Below are positions 1 through 9,415 of a DNA stretch of 64,000 nucleotides, in pieces (within the stretch, counting starts at the first letter, position 1; each line of letters starts with the position of its first letter). The position numbers were made by a program, and so were the translations under genes. The notes under the pieces were generated by a model. That model searched no databases and had not been told where the DNA came from. It was given only the letters and a program-made list of their open reading frames with translations. The stretch is from Nakamurella panacisegetis (lineage in GTDB: Bacteria; Actinomycetota; Actinomycetes; Mycobacteriales; Nakamurellaceae). The DNA is taken from the NCBI RefSeq assembly GCF_900104535.1, contig NZ_LT629710.1, positions 1,302,001 to 1,366,000 of the forward strand. Direction: 5' to 3'.

Positions 1-353
1 AAGTAGTCGTTGTTGTCGTTGACGTCCTCGGTGTAGGTGACCTTGATGCCGGTCGCCTTCTGGAACTCGTCGAGGGTCGGGTGCTTGTTCGGGTCGTTGT
101 CGTCGACGTCGATGTACGCCTGCCAGTTCGACCAGTTGAGCTTCCGGTCGCTGTCGGTGCGGTCGGCGACGGTGGTCGGCCCGCCGGATCGCGCGGAGAT
201 GCCGCAGGAGGCCAGGAACGCGGTCGCCGAGGCCATGCCGGCGCCCCGGAGGAAGGCCCGGCGCGGCAGCGGACGGGTGCGTCCGACTCCTTGGCCGGTC
301 AGCGGATTGACCAGGTGCGGGGCGCCCCGACCGGGCGGTGTACGGCCTGGCAC
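1..353 (-). CDS. Polyamine ABC transporter substrate-binding lipoprotein (PotD-like), partial
   Basis: Only the first 117 codons are in the window; the gene runs off the left edge. The GTG start at 353 follows AGGAGG by six bases. The N-terminus has a twin-arginine stretch (PRRAFLRG), a short hydrophobic run and a lipobox ending in Cys (FLASCG), so a Tat-exported lipoprotein is likely. The mature part reads NWQAYIDVDD, then DPNKHPTLDEF, then ATGIKVTYTEDVNDNNDY, which is the characteristic start of actinobacterial spermidine/putrescine-binding proteins. Inference: it captures polyamines outside the membrane for an ABC importer encoded off the window. The transaminase and PuuB-like oxidase downstream support a putrescine-use locus. 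Confidence 0.85.
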   Translation of the reverse strand, partial: MPGRTPPGRGAPHLVNPLTGQGVGRTRPLPRRAFLRGAGMASATAFLASCGISARSGGPTTVADRTDSDRKLNWSNWQAYIDVDDNDPNKHPTLDEFQKATGIKVTYTEDVNDNNDY

Positions 354-730
354 CAGCAACCTCCTGCGAACTGCTTGGACGGGAAGGACACAAGCGGCCG
401 CGCCGCAGACCCAGCGATCCTGACATCGAGGATCGGTAAGGGCAAGGAAAACGCCGGTTGTTTCCGTCCCGGCAACAAGACCGGTATGCCCGGGGATCGG
501 GCCCCACCGGTGGCCCGGGTCGGTCCGCACCCCCGACGACCGCGATCACGTGCGTCGGAATGGAAGCCGGCCACGTGCACCGGCGCTGTGGTCGTCATGC
601 GCACTCCCAGCTGTTCGAAGGGACGTTACGGTTATCGCAGTTCTTGGCCCCCTGCGCAAGGGTTTCCGTGTTGCCATCTGATTTCCTCGACGGATTCGCT
701 TGCGTTCTGGCGTCCGACCCGGCCATCATC
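354..730. other. Non-coding gap between divergent potD-like and AsnC genes
   Basis: This 377-base divergent region has no convincing gene; open frames across it are compositional shadows. It must hold the promoters of both flanking genes. The only structure noted is an imperfect dyad near 447-466 (GGAAA...TTTCC arms, ten-base centre), which could be a site for the AsnC-type regulator. I see no clear -35/-10 pair. Confidence 0.5.
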
Positions 731-1252
731 ATGGATATGTCCAGATCCAACGGCGCCTCCGGAGTCGACGGTGACCCGTCGGTTGCCGTCCGCAATCGCG
801 CGCCGATCCCACTGGACGATGTGTCCAAGGCGATCATCGAACAGTTGCAGCAGGACGGCCGGCGCCCGTACGCCACCATCGCCGCGGCGGTCGGCCTGTC
901 GGAGGCAGCGGTAAGACAACGGGTGTCGCGGCTGATCGGGTCCGGCGTCGTCCAGATCGTCGCCGTCACCGATCCGCTGCAGGTGGGGTTCTCCCGCCAG
1001 GCCATGATCGGCATCAAGGCCGAGGGCAACCTCGAACCCGTGGTCGCCGCCCTGACCGCCATGGACGAGGTGGACTACGTCGTCATCACCGCCGGTTCGT
1101 TCGACATCCTGGCCGAGGTGGTCTGCGAGGACGACGACCACCTCCTGAGCCTTTTGAACCAACGCATCCGCACCATCGACGGCGTCCGCTCGACGGAGAG
1201 CTTCATGTACCTCAAGCTCTCGAAACAGACCTACACCTGGGGCACCCGCTGA
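731..1252 (+). CDS. Lrp/AsnC family transcriptional regulator
   Basis: A protein of 173 residues from ATG 731 (ATG 737 is also possible). A winged helix-turn-helix occupies roughly residues 30-80 (ATIAAAVGLSEAAVRQRVSRL), followed by an Lrp-type ligand-binding RAM domain (DYVVITAGSFDILAEVV, then a closing YLKLSKQTYTWG). Members sense amino acids or related amines and usually regulate adjacent catabolic genes. It is divergent from the PotD-like gene and just upstream of a transaminase, so local control of polyamine or amino-acid use is the likely role. The open frame extends upstream to 458, but that part has no family similarity and no ribosome site. Confidence 0.85.
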   Translation: MDMSRSNGASGVDGDPSVAVRNRAPIPLDDVSKAIIEQLQQDGRRPYATIAAAVGLSEAAVRQRVSRLIGSGVVQIVAVTDPLQVGFSRQAMIGIKAEGNLEPVVAALTAMDEVDYVVITAGSFDILAEVVCEDDDHLLSLLNQRIRTIDGVRSTESFMYLKLSKQTYTWGTR

Positions 1253-1310
1253 CGCCGGAACCGACTGCCCCCAGACACTTTCCGAACAGACCTATGACGT
1301 GGGGAACACG

Positions 1311-2666
1311 ATGAGCACCAGCAAGGCCACCGACCATCTCTGGATGCACTTCACCCGGATGGGGAGCTACGACAATGCACCGGTTCCGACCATCGAACGC
1401 GGTGAGGGCAGCTACATCTTCGACACCAACGGCCGCAAGTACCTGGACGCCCTGTCCGGGCTGTTCACCGTCCAGGTCGGCCACGGCCGCGAGGAACTGG
1501 CCAAGGCCGCGTACGAGCAGGCCAAGAAGCTGGCCTTCTTCCCGATCTGGTCCTACGCCCACCCGACGGCCATCGAACTGGCCGACCGCCTCGCCGCGCT
1601 GGCCCCGGGTGATCTGAACAAGGTGTTCTTCTCCTCCGGCGGCGGCGAATCGGTCGAGACGGCCTGGAAGGTCGCCAAGCAGTACTTCAAGCTGATCGGG
1701 AAACCGGCCAAGCACAAGGTGATCTCGCGGGCCATCGCCTATCACGGCACCACGCAGGGGGCGCTGTCGATCACCGGCGTCCCGCCGTTCAAGGAGGCGT
1801 TCGAGCCGCTGGTGCCCGGAACCGTCCGGGTCCCGAACACCAACTTCTACCGCGCGCCGGAATTCGTCGCCGACGACGAGAAGGCGTTCGGGCTGTGGGC
1901 GGCCAACCGCATCGAGGAAGCCATCCTGGCCGAGGGTCCGAGCAGTGTGGCCGCCGTCTTCCTCGAGCCGGTCCAGAATGCCGGCGGCTGTTTCCCGCCG
2001 CCGCCCGGCTACTTCGAGCGGGTCCGGCAGATCTGCGACGAGCACGACGTGCTGCTCATCTCCGACGAGGTCATCTGCGCCTACGGTCGCCTCGGCACCA
2101 TGTTCGGCTGCGAGAAGTTCGGCTACCAGCCCGACATCATCACCACCGCAAAGGGTCTGACGTCCGGCTACTCGCCGCTCGGCTGCGCCATCATCTCCGA
2201 CCGAATCTACGAACCGTTCAGCAAGCCGGGCGTCACCTTCGCCCACGGCTACACCTTCGGCGGCCATCCGGTGTCGTGCGCGGTGGCGCTGGCCAACCTG
2301 GACCTGTTCGAACGGGAGGACCTGCTCGGGAACGTGCTGCGCAACGAGAACGCCTTCCGGACGACACTGGAGAAGCTGTACGACCTGCCGATCGTCGGCG
2401 ACGTCCGCGGCGACGGCTACTTCTACGGGATCGAGTTGGTCAAGGACTTCAAGACCAAGGAGACCTTCAACGCGGACGAGTCGGAGCGGGTGTTGCGGGG
2501 CTATGTGTCCGGCGCGTTGTTCGAGAACGGCCTGTACTGCCGGGCCGACGACCGCGGCGACCCGGTCGTCCAGGTCGCGCCCCCGCTGATCGCCGGCCAG
2601 GATGTGTTCGACGAGATCGAGCAGAAGCTCCGTATCGTTCTCACGGAGGCGTGGAACCGGATCTGA
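1311..2666 (+). CDS. Class III PLP-dependent omega-aminotransferase (putrescine/amine:pyruvate type)
   Basis: A protein of 451 residues from ATG 1311, with GGGG six bases upstream; an in-frame GTG at 1299 would add four residues. Class III fold features in order: an N-terminal GSYIFDTNGRKYLDALSGL segment, the cofactor region FFSSGGGESVETAWK, the aspartate of LLISDEVICAYGR, and the Schiff-base lysine in TTAKGLTSGYSPLG. It resembles actinobacterial aspartate aminotransferase-family proteins related to SpuC and other amine:pyruvate transaminases. Inference: it converts putrescine or another omega-amine to an aldehyde, passing the amino group to pyruvate. Substrate is inferred from the PotD-like and PuuB-like neighbours. 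Confidence 0.85.
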   Translation: MSTSKATDHLWMHFTRMGSYDNAPVPTIERGEGSYIFDTNGRKYLDALSGLFTVQVGHGREELAKAAYEQAKKLAFFPIWSYAHPTAIELADRLAALAPGDLNKVFFSSGGGESVETAWKVAKQYFKLIGKPAKHKVISRAIAYHGTTQGALSITGVPPFKEAFEPLVPGTVRVPNTNFYRAPEFVADDEKAFGLWAANRIEEAILAEGPSSVAAVFLEPVQNAGGCFPPPPGYFERVRQICDEHDVLLISDEVICAYGRLGTMFGCEKFGYQPDIITTAKGLTSGYSPLGCAIISDRIYEPFSKPGVTFAHGYTFGGHPVSCAVALANLDLFEREDLLGNVLRNENAFRTTLEKLYDLPIVGDVRGDGYFYGIELVKDFKTKETFNADESERVLRGYVSGALFENGLYCRADDRGDPVVQVAPPLIAGQDVFDEIEQKLRIVLTEAWNRI

Positions 2667-2689
2667 CCCAGCCCCGGGCAGGCCGGGTC
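2665..2689 (+). terminator. Hairpin at the end of the transaminase gene
   Basis: GACCCAGCC (2665-2673) pairs with GGCCGGGTC (2681-2689) with one mismatch and a seven-base loop. It begins on the stop codon. No U-run follows, so it is a plausible but unproven terminator or 3'-end stabiliser. Confidence 0.45.
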
Positions 2690-2722
2690 GTGTCCTTCAC
2701 CCGACCGGACCACCTCCCGTTC

Positions 2723-2842
2723 GGCGTGGATCAACTTCATAGGCGTGGATCAACTTCGCAGGCATGGATCAACTTCGTCGGAATGGGACCAGAGTGACGG
2801 AACCGAGCAACTTCGTCCATGTCTGCGAAGTTGATCCACGCC
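2723..2842. repeat. Dispersed inverted-repeat element, copy 1
   Basis: The 16-mer GGCGTGGATCAACTTC occurs at 2723-2738 and 2742-2757, as a one-base variant at 2761-2776, and inverted at 2827-2842. The outer pair 2742-2767 and 2817-2842 matches at 25 of 26 positions around a 49-base centre. The centre holds TGGGACCAGAGTGACGGAA (2784-2802), nearly repeated in reverse orientation at 23878-23896. It is not coding: frames through it give peptides similar to those from copy 2 only because the DNA is shared. It sits between two same-strand genes. Confidence 0.85.
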
Positions 2843-2852
2843 GGAGGCGGGG

Positions 2853-4250
2853 ATGACGGCGGATCGGTCGACCTCCACCGGCTACCGCGGGCTCAGCCTC
2901 TGGCTGGACCGGGTGGCCGATCCCCTGATCCCGCGTCCGGCTCTCGATCACGATCTCACCGCGGACGTGGCGATCGTCGGAGCCGGTTTCACCGGGCTGT
3001 GGACCGCGTACTACCTGCAGCGGGCCGACCCGACGCTGCGGATCGTGTTGCTGGAGAAGGAGATCGCGGGGTTCGGGGCGTCCGGCCGGAACGGCGGCTG
3101 GTGTTCGGACCTGTTCCCGGCGTCCTGGGACAAGATCGCCCGCCGGCACGGCCGCGCATCGGCGCTGGCCATGAAGGCAGCGATGCGAGCCGGCGTCGAC
3201 GAGGTGGGTGCGGTGATCGCGGACGAACGGATCGACTGCGGCTGGGCCCGCGGCGGCACCATCGCCTTCGCCCGGTCCCGGGTCCAACTGGAGCGGGCGG
3301 TCGCCGAGGTGGAGAACGCCCACTCGTGGGGCGACACCGATGACGATCTCCGCCTGTTGAGCAGCGCCGAGGCCACCGAGATCGCCTCCGCCGACAGCAT
3401 TCTCGGCGCGACGTTCACCCCGCACTGCGCCACTATCGATCCCGGCGCACTCGTCCGGTCGCTGGCCGACCTCGTCGTCGCCCGCGGCGCCGAACTGTAC
3501 GAGGGGAGCGCCGTCACCGAGATCCGGCCGCACCGGGTCGTCACCGACCACGGCACGGTCACCGCCGACGTGGTGGTGCGGGCGACCGAGGGTTACACCT
3601 CGGCCCTACCCGGGGCCCGCCGCGAACTGGCCCCGATCTACTCGCTGATCGTGGCCACCGAGCCGCTGGACGAGGCCACGCTCGCCGCCGTCGGCCTGGC
3701 CGCACGGCCGACGTTCGCCGACCACCGGCACATGATCTGCTACGGCCAGCGCACCGCCGACGGGCGGATCGTGTTCGGTGGTCGTGGCGCCCCCTATCAC
3801 TTCGGATCGGTCACCTCGCCGGGCTTCGATCGCGAGCCGGAGGTCTTCGACTCCCTGCGGCACAACCTGATCGACATGTTCCCGGCTCTGGCCGGAGTGA
3901 AGTTCACGCACTCCTGGGGCGGCCCGCTCGGGGTGCCACGTGACTGGCACGCCGGGGTCGGGCTCGACCCGGACACCGGGTTCGCCTGGGCCGGCGGCTA
4001 CGTCGGGGACGGCGTGTCCACCTCCAACCTGGCCGGGCGGACCCTGGCCGATCTGATCACCTCGTCCGGCTCCGAGCTGACGGGACTGCCGTGGGTCGGG
4101 CACCGGTCCCGCAAGTGGGAGCCGGAACCGTTGCGCTACCTCGGGGTCAACGCCGGATTGCGCGTGATGGACGTCGCCGATCGCCGCGAGTCCCGGACCG
4201 GCAGGCACTCCAGCATGGCCAAGGCGTTCGGCCGGTTCCTGGGCGGCTGA
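2853..4250 (+). CDS. FAD-dependent amine oxidoreductase (DAO family, PuuB-like)
   Basis: A protein of 465 residues; ATG 2853 lies five bases after GGAGG (2843-2847). Residues about 30-60 form the dinucleotide-binding fold (VAIVGAGFTGLWTAYYLQ, then a charged residue after the second strand), followed by the GFGASGRNGGWCSD flavin loop typical of gamma-glutamylputrescine and related DAO-fold oxidases. Near the C-terminus, YVGDGVSTSNLAGRTLADL is the usual closing flavin-contact segment. Such enzymes oxidise an amine to an aldehyde with release of ammonia and peroxide. Next to the PotD-like protein and the transaminase, a role in polyamine breakdown is likely. No gamma-glutamylputrescine synthetase is visible, so direct oxidation of another amine is possible. 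Confidence 0.8.
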   Translation: MTADRSTSTGYRGLSLWLDRVADPLIPRPALDHDLTADVAIVGAGFTGLWTAYYLQRADPTLRIVLLEKEIAGFGASGRNGGWCSDLFPASWDKIARRHGRASALAMKAAMRAGVDEVGAVIADERIDCGWARGGTIAFARSRVQLERAVAEVENAHSWGDTDDDLRLLSSAEATEIASADSILGATFTPHCATIDPGALVRSLADLVVARGAELYEGSAVTEIRPHRVVTDHGTVTADVVVRATEGYTSALPGARRELAPIYSLIVATEPLDEATLAAVGLAARPTFADHRHMICYGQRTADGRIVFGGRGAPYHFGSVTSPGFDREPEVFDSLRHNLIDMFPALAGVKFTHSWGGPLGVPRDWHAGVGLDPDTGFAWAGGYVGDGVSTSNLAGRTLADLITSSGSELTGLPWVGHRSRKWEPEPLRYLGVNAGLRVMDVADRRESRTGRHSSMAKAFGRFLGG

Positions 4251-4361
4251 GTCGCAGGGGCGCTCAGATCGCCGTAGCAGCAGCGATCGGCCCGCGCCGG
4301 GGTGATCGGTCGTCCGCCGATCGACCGGGTCTCATCGTCCAGCCCGGGCTACCGGCCAGTA

Positions 4362-4403
4362 CGTATGGATCTGTCGTTCGAGTACGAACGACAAATCCAT
4401 ACG
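4362..4403. other. Strong 19-bp-stem hairpin upstream of the AbiEi-type gene
   Basis: The left arm 4362-4380 and right arm 4385-4403 are inverted copies with one mismatch in 19 around an AGTA loop. The arms are less GC-rich than the neighbourhood and no U-run follows either side. It lies 60 bases before the AbiEi-type start, so it could be an autoregulatory operator (AbiEi antitoxins are known to bind inverted repeats in their own promoters) or a terminator for the oxidoreductase. Confidence 0.7.
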
Positions 4404-4462
4404 CTGATGACGATTGTGGACAGCCGCGGCCCTCGCCCTGCTCAAAACGGCACGCTGAGTGC

Positions 4463-5398
4463 GTGTATCACCGCCACGAGGTGCCACCCGAACTCGAACG
4501 TCTGGCCCGCGCCCAGTCCGGCGTCCTCGTGCGCACCCAGATCCTGGGCTGCGGGGTGTCGGACAACGTTCTCGACCGTTTGGTGTCCGCCGGCCTCTTC
4601 GGCCGGATCGAGCGCGGTCTGTTCGCCTACCCCCACGGGACGCCGCCCTGGACGGGGTGGGTCTGGGCCGGAGTCCTGATGGGTGGTCCCCACGCCCGGG
4701 CCGGCGGGATGACCGCGGCCCGGCTCCAGGGCCTGGCGGACCAGCAACCGCAGACCATCGACATCCTGACGCCGGCCGGAACGCGTCCGGCGGCCCGGAA
4801 CTGGGTGACCTTTCGGGAGGAACGTCCTGGGGTCCGCTCGATCTCGACCCGGACGGAGCCGCCGTGCACCCGCATCGAGGACACGGTGCTCGACCTCTGC
4901 ACCGCGGGCCCGGCCGCGGCCATCGAATGGATCACCGCAGCGATCCAACGCCGCCTGACCTCGCCCGAGGCACTGCAACGGGCCCTGCAGCGGCGCCGCC
5001 GGATACCAAATCGCCGGTTGATCACCGGGATCATCGCCGACGCCGCCGACGGCGTGCATTCCAGCCTCGAATACCACTACCGGCACGCCGTGGAGAAGGC
5101 GCACAGCCTGCCCCGCGGCCAGCGGCAGCAATCACGGGGAGCCCGTCGGGAGTTCGTCGACGTGCTGTACGCGGACTATGCCCTGGTCGTCGAGCTGGAT
5201 GGCCGCCTGGGCCACGTCGGCCGGTTGCGGGACCGGAGGCGGGACAACGTCCACACCAAGACCGGTTCCCCGTCCCTGCGCTACGGCTGGACGGAGGTCA
5301 CCCAGGAATCGTGCGAGGTCGCGTTGGAGGTGGCCGAGGTACTGATCGGCCAGGGATGGTCCGGCTCTCCCGGGCACTGCCCTCGCTGCCTGCGCTGA
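4463..5398 (+). CDS. AbiEi-type winged-helix antitoxin domain fused to DUF559-like nuclease domain
   Basis: A protein of 311 residues from GTG 4463; GTG 4481 is an alternative, and neither has a clear ribosome site. Residues 5-60 (ELERLARAQSGVLVRTQILG...VLDRLVSAGLFGRIERGLF) match the N-terminal winged-helix of type IV AbiEi antitoxins. The C-terminal third (SSLEYHYRHAVE, FVDVLYADYALVVELDG, RRDNVHTKTG, LRYGWTEV) has the D...ExDG pattern of the DUF559/Vsr-like PD-(D/E)xK fold. This architecture is common in actinobacterial genomes, often as solitary genes. No AbiEii nucleotidyltransferase toxin is adjacent. Its function is unknown; a DNA-binding or nuclease role is inferred. Confidence 0.75.
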   Translation: MYHRHEVPPELERLARAQSGVLVRTQILGCGVSDNVLDRLVSAGLFGRIERGLFAYPHGTPPWTGWVWAGVLMGGPHARAGGMTAARLQGLADQQPQTIDILTPAGTRPAARNWVTFREERPGVRSISTRTEPPCTRIEDTVLDLCTAGPAAAIEWITAAIQRRLTSPEALQRALQRRRRIPNRRLITGIIADAADGVHSSLEYHYRHAVEKAHSLPRGQRQQSRGARREFVDVLYADYALVVELDGRLGHVGRLRDRRRDNVHTKTGSPSLRYGWTEVTQESCEVALEVAEVLIGQGWSGSPGHCPRCLR

Positions 5399-5425
5399 CC
5401 TCGACCCCGGAGCGTTCGGATGCCC

Positions 5426-6796
<1,371 letters not shown>

Positions 6797-6970
6797 TCAG
6801 GTCAGACGGAACTGCCCCGACCGGGTGGCGTAGGTGTTCCGGTCCTTCTCCTTCGAGCAGCGGGTGCACGCCCGGTATCCCTGCTTCTCCAGGCCACCGG
6901 ACTCCGGATTGGGATCGGGGAAGTCGACCAGGCGGTGCAAACCCAGCCGGCACAACCACGGCTTGTCCAT
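6797..6970 (-). CDS. Small Cys/His-rich (zinc-ribbon-like) protein
   Basis: A protein of 57 residues from ATG 6970, which has GGGAG seven bases upstream; the longer open frame from 7039 has no ribosome site. The sequence holds CRLGLH near the N-terminus and CTRC about 26 residues later, a C...H...CxxC layout like small zinc-ribbon proteins found in actinobacteria and phages. It ends about 30 bases before the dgdA-like gene on the same strand. I do not recognise a function. The Cys/His pattern and the ribosome site are the only evidence that it is a real gene. Confidence 0.6.
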   Translation of the reverse strand: MDKPWLCRLGLHRLVDFPDPNPESGGLEKQGYRACTRCSKEKDRNTYATRSGQFRLT

Positions 6971-7182
6971 CGGCATTCTCCCGCAACGCGATCCCCTGGC
7001 CCCGAGGCCATGGTCGCGTCGAGTCGTCACCCGCGTCAAGAGCCACTCGGGTCACCGTCCTCGGTCGTGACCGGGACGAGCACACCGTGGCCCGGTCATC
7101 ATCGGACGGCGGCACCGGGATGAGTCGCCGCCGGTGCTCTCCGGGCCGCCGCGCCGGCCATCGACGACGGGGTCGGACGAGG

Positions 7183-8064
7183 TCAGAACCAGCGTTCCAG
7201 CACGGCCGCCACCCCGTCGTCCCCGTGGTGCGGGGCGATCTCGCTGGCCACGGCGGTGACCTCGGGGTGGGCGTTACCCATGGCCACGCCGTGCCCGGCC
7301 CAGGTCAGCATCTCCAGGTCGTTGGGCATGTCGCCGAAGGCGATCGCTTCGGCCGATTCGATCCCCCACGACTGCGCGAGCCGGGCCAGCGCGAACCCCT
7401 TGTTGACTCCGGCCGCGGCGACCTCGATGAGGCCGTCGTCCGTGGAGTAGGTGACCGACAGCTGGTCGTCCACGCCGGCCTCGGCCGCACTGAGGCGGGC
7501 TGCGGTGGCCAGGCTGTGCGAGTCGCCCGGGCCCCTGACCAGCAGCTTTCCGGCCGGATCGGCCAGGATGGTTGACCGGCGGCCGACCCGGTGCTGGCCC
7601 TGCCCGAGCAGCCAGGGGTGACGGTAGGTGTCCTCCGCCCAGAAGTCGTGCTCCAGGCTCCCCAGTCGCTCGACGGCCACCGAGATCTCCAGACGGCGCG
7701 ACAGGGCCGCCGCGAAGGCCTGCATGGCCGACGGCAGCATGGGGGCGCTGGCCACGATCTCGCCGCTGCCGATGTCGAACGTGACGGCCCCGTTCATGCA
7801 GACCGCGGTGCCGCTGAACCCGGCATCGATGGCCGGCCCCAACCAGATCACCGGGCGGCCGGTGGCGATGACGACCCGCGCCCCGGCCTGACCCGCTCGC
7901 CGCAGAGCCGCGGCGTTGCGCTCGCTGACCCGGAGCCCGTCAGCGCCGAGCAGCGTCCCGTCCATGTCCGTGACGACCATCTTCGGCGTAGCCGACAGCC
8001 GGGAGGAGACCAGGCCGGCACCGACGGACGGCGCGGCGTTCAAGGACAGATCGGGAGCAGACAC
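7183..8064 (-). CDS. Cof-type HAD family phosphatase
   Basis: A protein of 293 residues from GTG 8064. HAD motif I is VVTDMDGTLL (nucleophile first Asp), motif II lies in VIATGRP, and motif IV is AIAFGDMPNDLEML. Between them is a C2-type cap, which places it in the Cof/YidA group that removes phosphate from sugar phosphates and similar small molecules. The open frame extends upstream to 8391 but that part overlaps the lactone oxidase gene in another frame. It is the last gene of the TetR-led operon, 55 bases after the oxidase. Substrate unknown. Confidence 0.8.
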   Translation of the reverse strand: MSAPDLSLNAAPSVGAGLVSSRLSATPKMVVTDMDGTLLGADGLRVSERNAAALRRAGQAGARVVIATGRPVIWLGPAIDAGFSGTAVCMNGAVTFDIGSGEIVASAPMLPSAMQAFAAALSRRLEISVAVERLGSLEHDFWAEDTYRHPWLLGQGQHRVGRRSTILADPAGKLLVRGPGDSHSLATAARLSAAEAGVDDQLSVTYSTDDGLIEVAAAGVNKGFALARLAQSWGIESAEAIAFGDMPNDLEMLTWAGHGVAMGNAHPEVTAVASEIAPHHGDDGVAAVLERWF

Positions 8065-8119
8065 TGCCTCATTGTTCCAGGCGCGCTGGCGCGGCCCGCA
8101 CCGTACGGCCCTGGGTTCG

Positions 8120-9415
8120 CTACGGGCCGAGCACCCGGTCCAGGTAGGGGTTGGCGAACCGGCGATCCGGGTCCACCGTGTCCCGGACGGCGAGCGCATC
8201 ACCGAACCGCGGGTAGCGCGCGCGTAACTGTTCGTGGCCAAGGGAATGCAGCTTGCCCCAGTGCGGGCGTCCGCCGAAGGCCAGCAGCACCTCCTGGACG
8301 GCCAGGAAGTACTCGGCGAACGGATCCCGGTGGTAGCGATGCACGGCGACGTAGGCGCTGGGGCGGCCGTACGCGGTGGACAGCCAGACATCGTCGGCCG
8401 CGGCCACGCGGATCTCCAACGGGAACGAGATGCGCCAGCCCTTGCGTTGGATCAAGGTCCGGATTTCTCTGATCGCCTCCGGTATCGCGTCCCGGTCGAT
8501 GGCGTATTCCATCTCCCGGAAACGGACCCGGCGCGGCGAGGTGAAGACGGAATACGAGTCGTCGGTGAATGTCCGCGTACTCACCAGGTGGGCCGCCACG
8601 CGGTTGATCGTCGGAACCACCTGCGGCACCAACCATCCGAGCCCACAGGTAGCGGCGAACAGTCCGTTGGACATCGCCTCGTCGTCCAGCGTGGACCGCC
8701 ACCGGGGCAGTGGGCGACGGCCGGATTCGAGCCCAAGGCGGGTATTGGACTTCACCAGCGCGGTGTCGGTGTGCGGAAACCAGTAGAACTCGACGTGGTC
8801 GGCGCCGGCGGTGATCTGGTCGAAATGCTCCAGCACCGGGGCCAGGGGCATCGGATGCTCATCGGCCGCCAGCAGGAACGCCGGCACGCACCGGATCGTC
8901 ACCTCGGTCAGCACCCCGAAGGCGCCGAGCCCGATCCGCGCCGCCTGGAACAGCTCGGGCCGGACGGTGCCCGAACAGTCGACGACGCCACCACCGGCCA
9001 ACACCAGCCGCAACCCGGTGACCTGTGCCGCGATGCCCGCGAAAGCCGTTCCGGTTCCATGGGTTCCGGTCGAGATGGCCCCGGCCACGGTCTGGGTGTC
9101 GATATCGCCCATGTTCTCCAGGGCCAGGCCGTACGGCCGCAACAGGGCCGGCAGGTCACGCAACCGGGTCCCCGCCCCCAACGTGACCTCGTGCCCATCG
9201 ACCCGGCGCACGCCGCTCAGCGCGTCCAGCCGCACCATCACCCCGTCGGTGGCGGCGATCGGGGTGAAGGAATGCCCCGCTCCGACCGGTCGTACGCGGC
9301 GCCGGTCGCCCGCCGCCCGACTCAGCAGGGCGACGACTTCCGTTTCGTCACGCGGGGTCTCGATCGAGGTCGGATGAGCCAGCACCGAACGGCCCCAGTT
9401 CCGCCACGCCGTCAC
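8120..9415 (-). CDS. FAD-linked aldonolactone/alditol oxidase (ALO family)
   Basis: A protein of 431 residues. The N-terminal PCMH-type FAD domain contains VGAGHSFTPIA; His48 matches the residue that covalently holds FAD in this family. MGDIDTQTVAGAISTGTHGTG follows. The C-terminus (PHWGKLHSL, RYPRFGDALAVRDTVDPDRRFANPYLDRVLG) is the standard ending of D-arabinono-1,4-lactone oxidase-family proteins. These transfer electrons from a sugar lactone or polyol to oxygen. Its start overlaps the stop of the upstream aldolase-like gene by four bases, so the two are translationally coupled. The actual substrate cannot be told from sequence. Confidence 0.85.
   Translation of the reverse strand: MTAWRNWGRSVLAHPTSIETPRDETEVVALLSRAAGDRRRVRPVGAGHSFTPIAATDGVMVRLDALSGVRRVDGHEVTLGAGTRLRDLPALLRPYGLALENMGDIDTQTVAGAISTGTHGTGTAFAGIAAQVTGLRLVLAGGGVVDCSGTVRPELFQAARIGLGAFGVLTEVTIRCVPAFLLAADEHPMPLAPVLEHFDQITAGADHVEFYWFPHTDTALVKSNTRLGLESGRRPLPRWRSTLDDEAMSNGLFAATCGLGWLVPQVVPTINRVAAHLVSTRTFTDDSYSVFTSPRRVRFREMEYAIDRDAIPEAIREIRTLIQRKGWRISFPLEIRVAAADDVWLSTAYGRPSAYVAVHRYHRDPFAEYFLAVQEVLLAFGGRPHWGKLHSLGHEQLRARYPRFGDALAVRDTVDPDRRFANPYLDRVLGP

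Noticed and set aside
2769-3551. A minus-strand open frame of 260 codons ending in the dispersed element
   Set aside because: It runs antisense to the FAD oxidoreductase; its C-terminal peptide resembles one from copy 2 only because the repeat DNA is shared.
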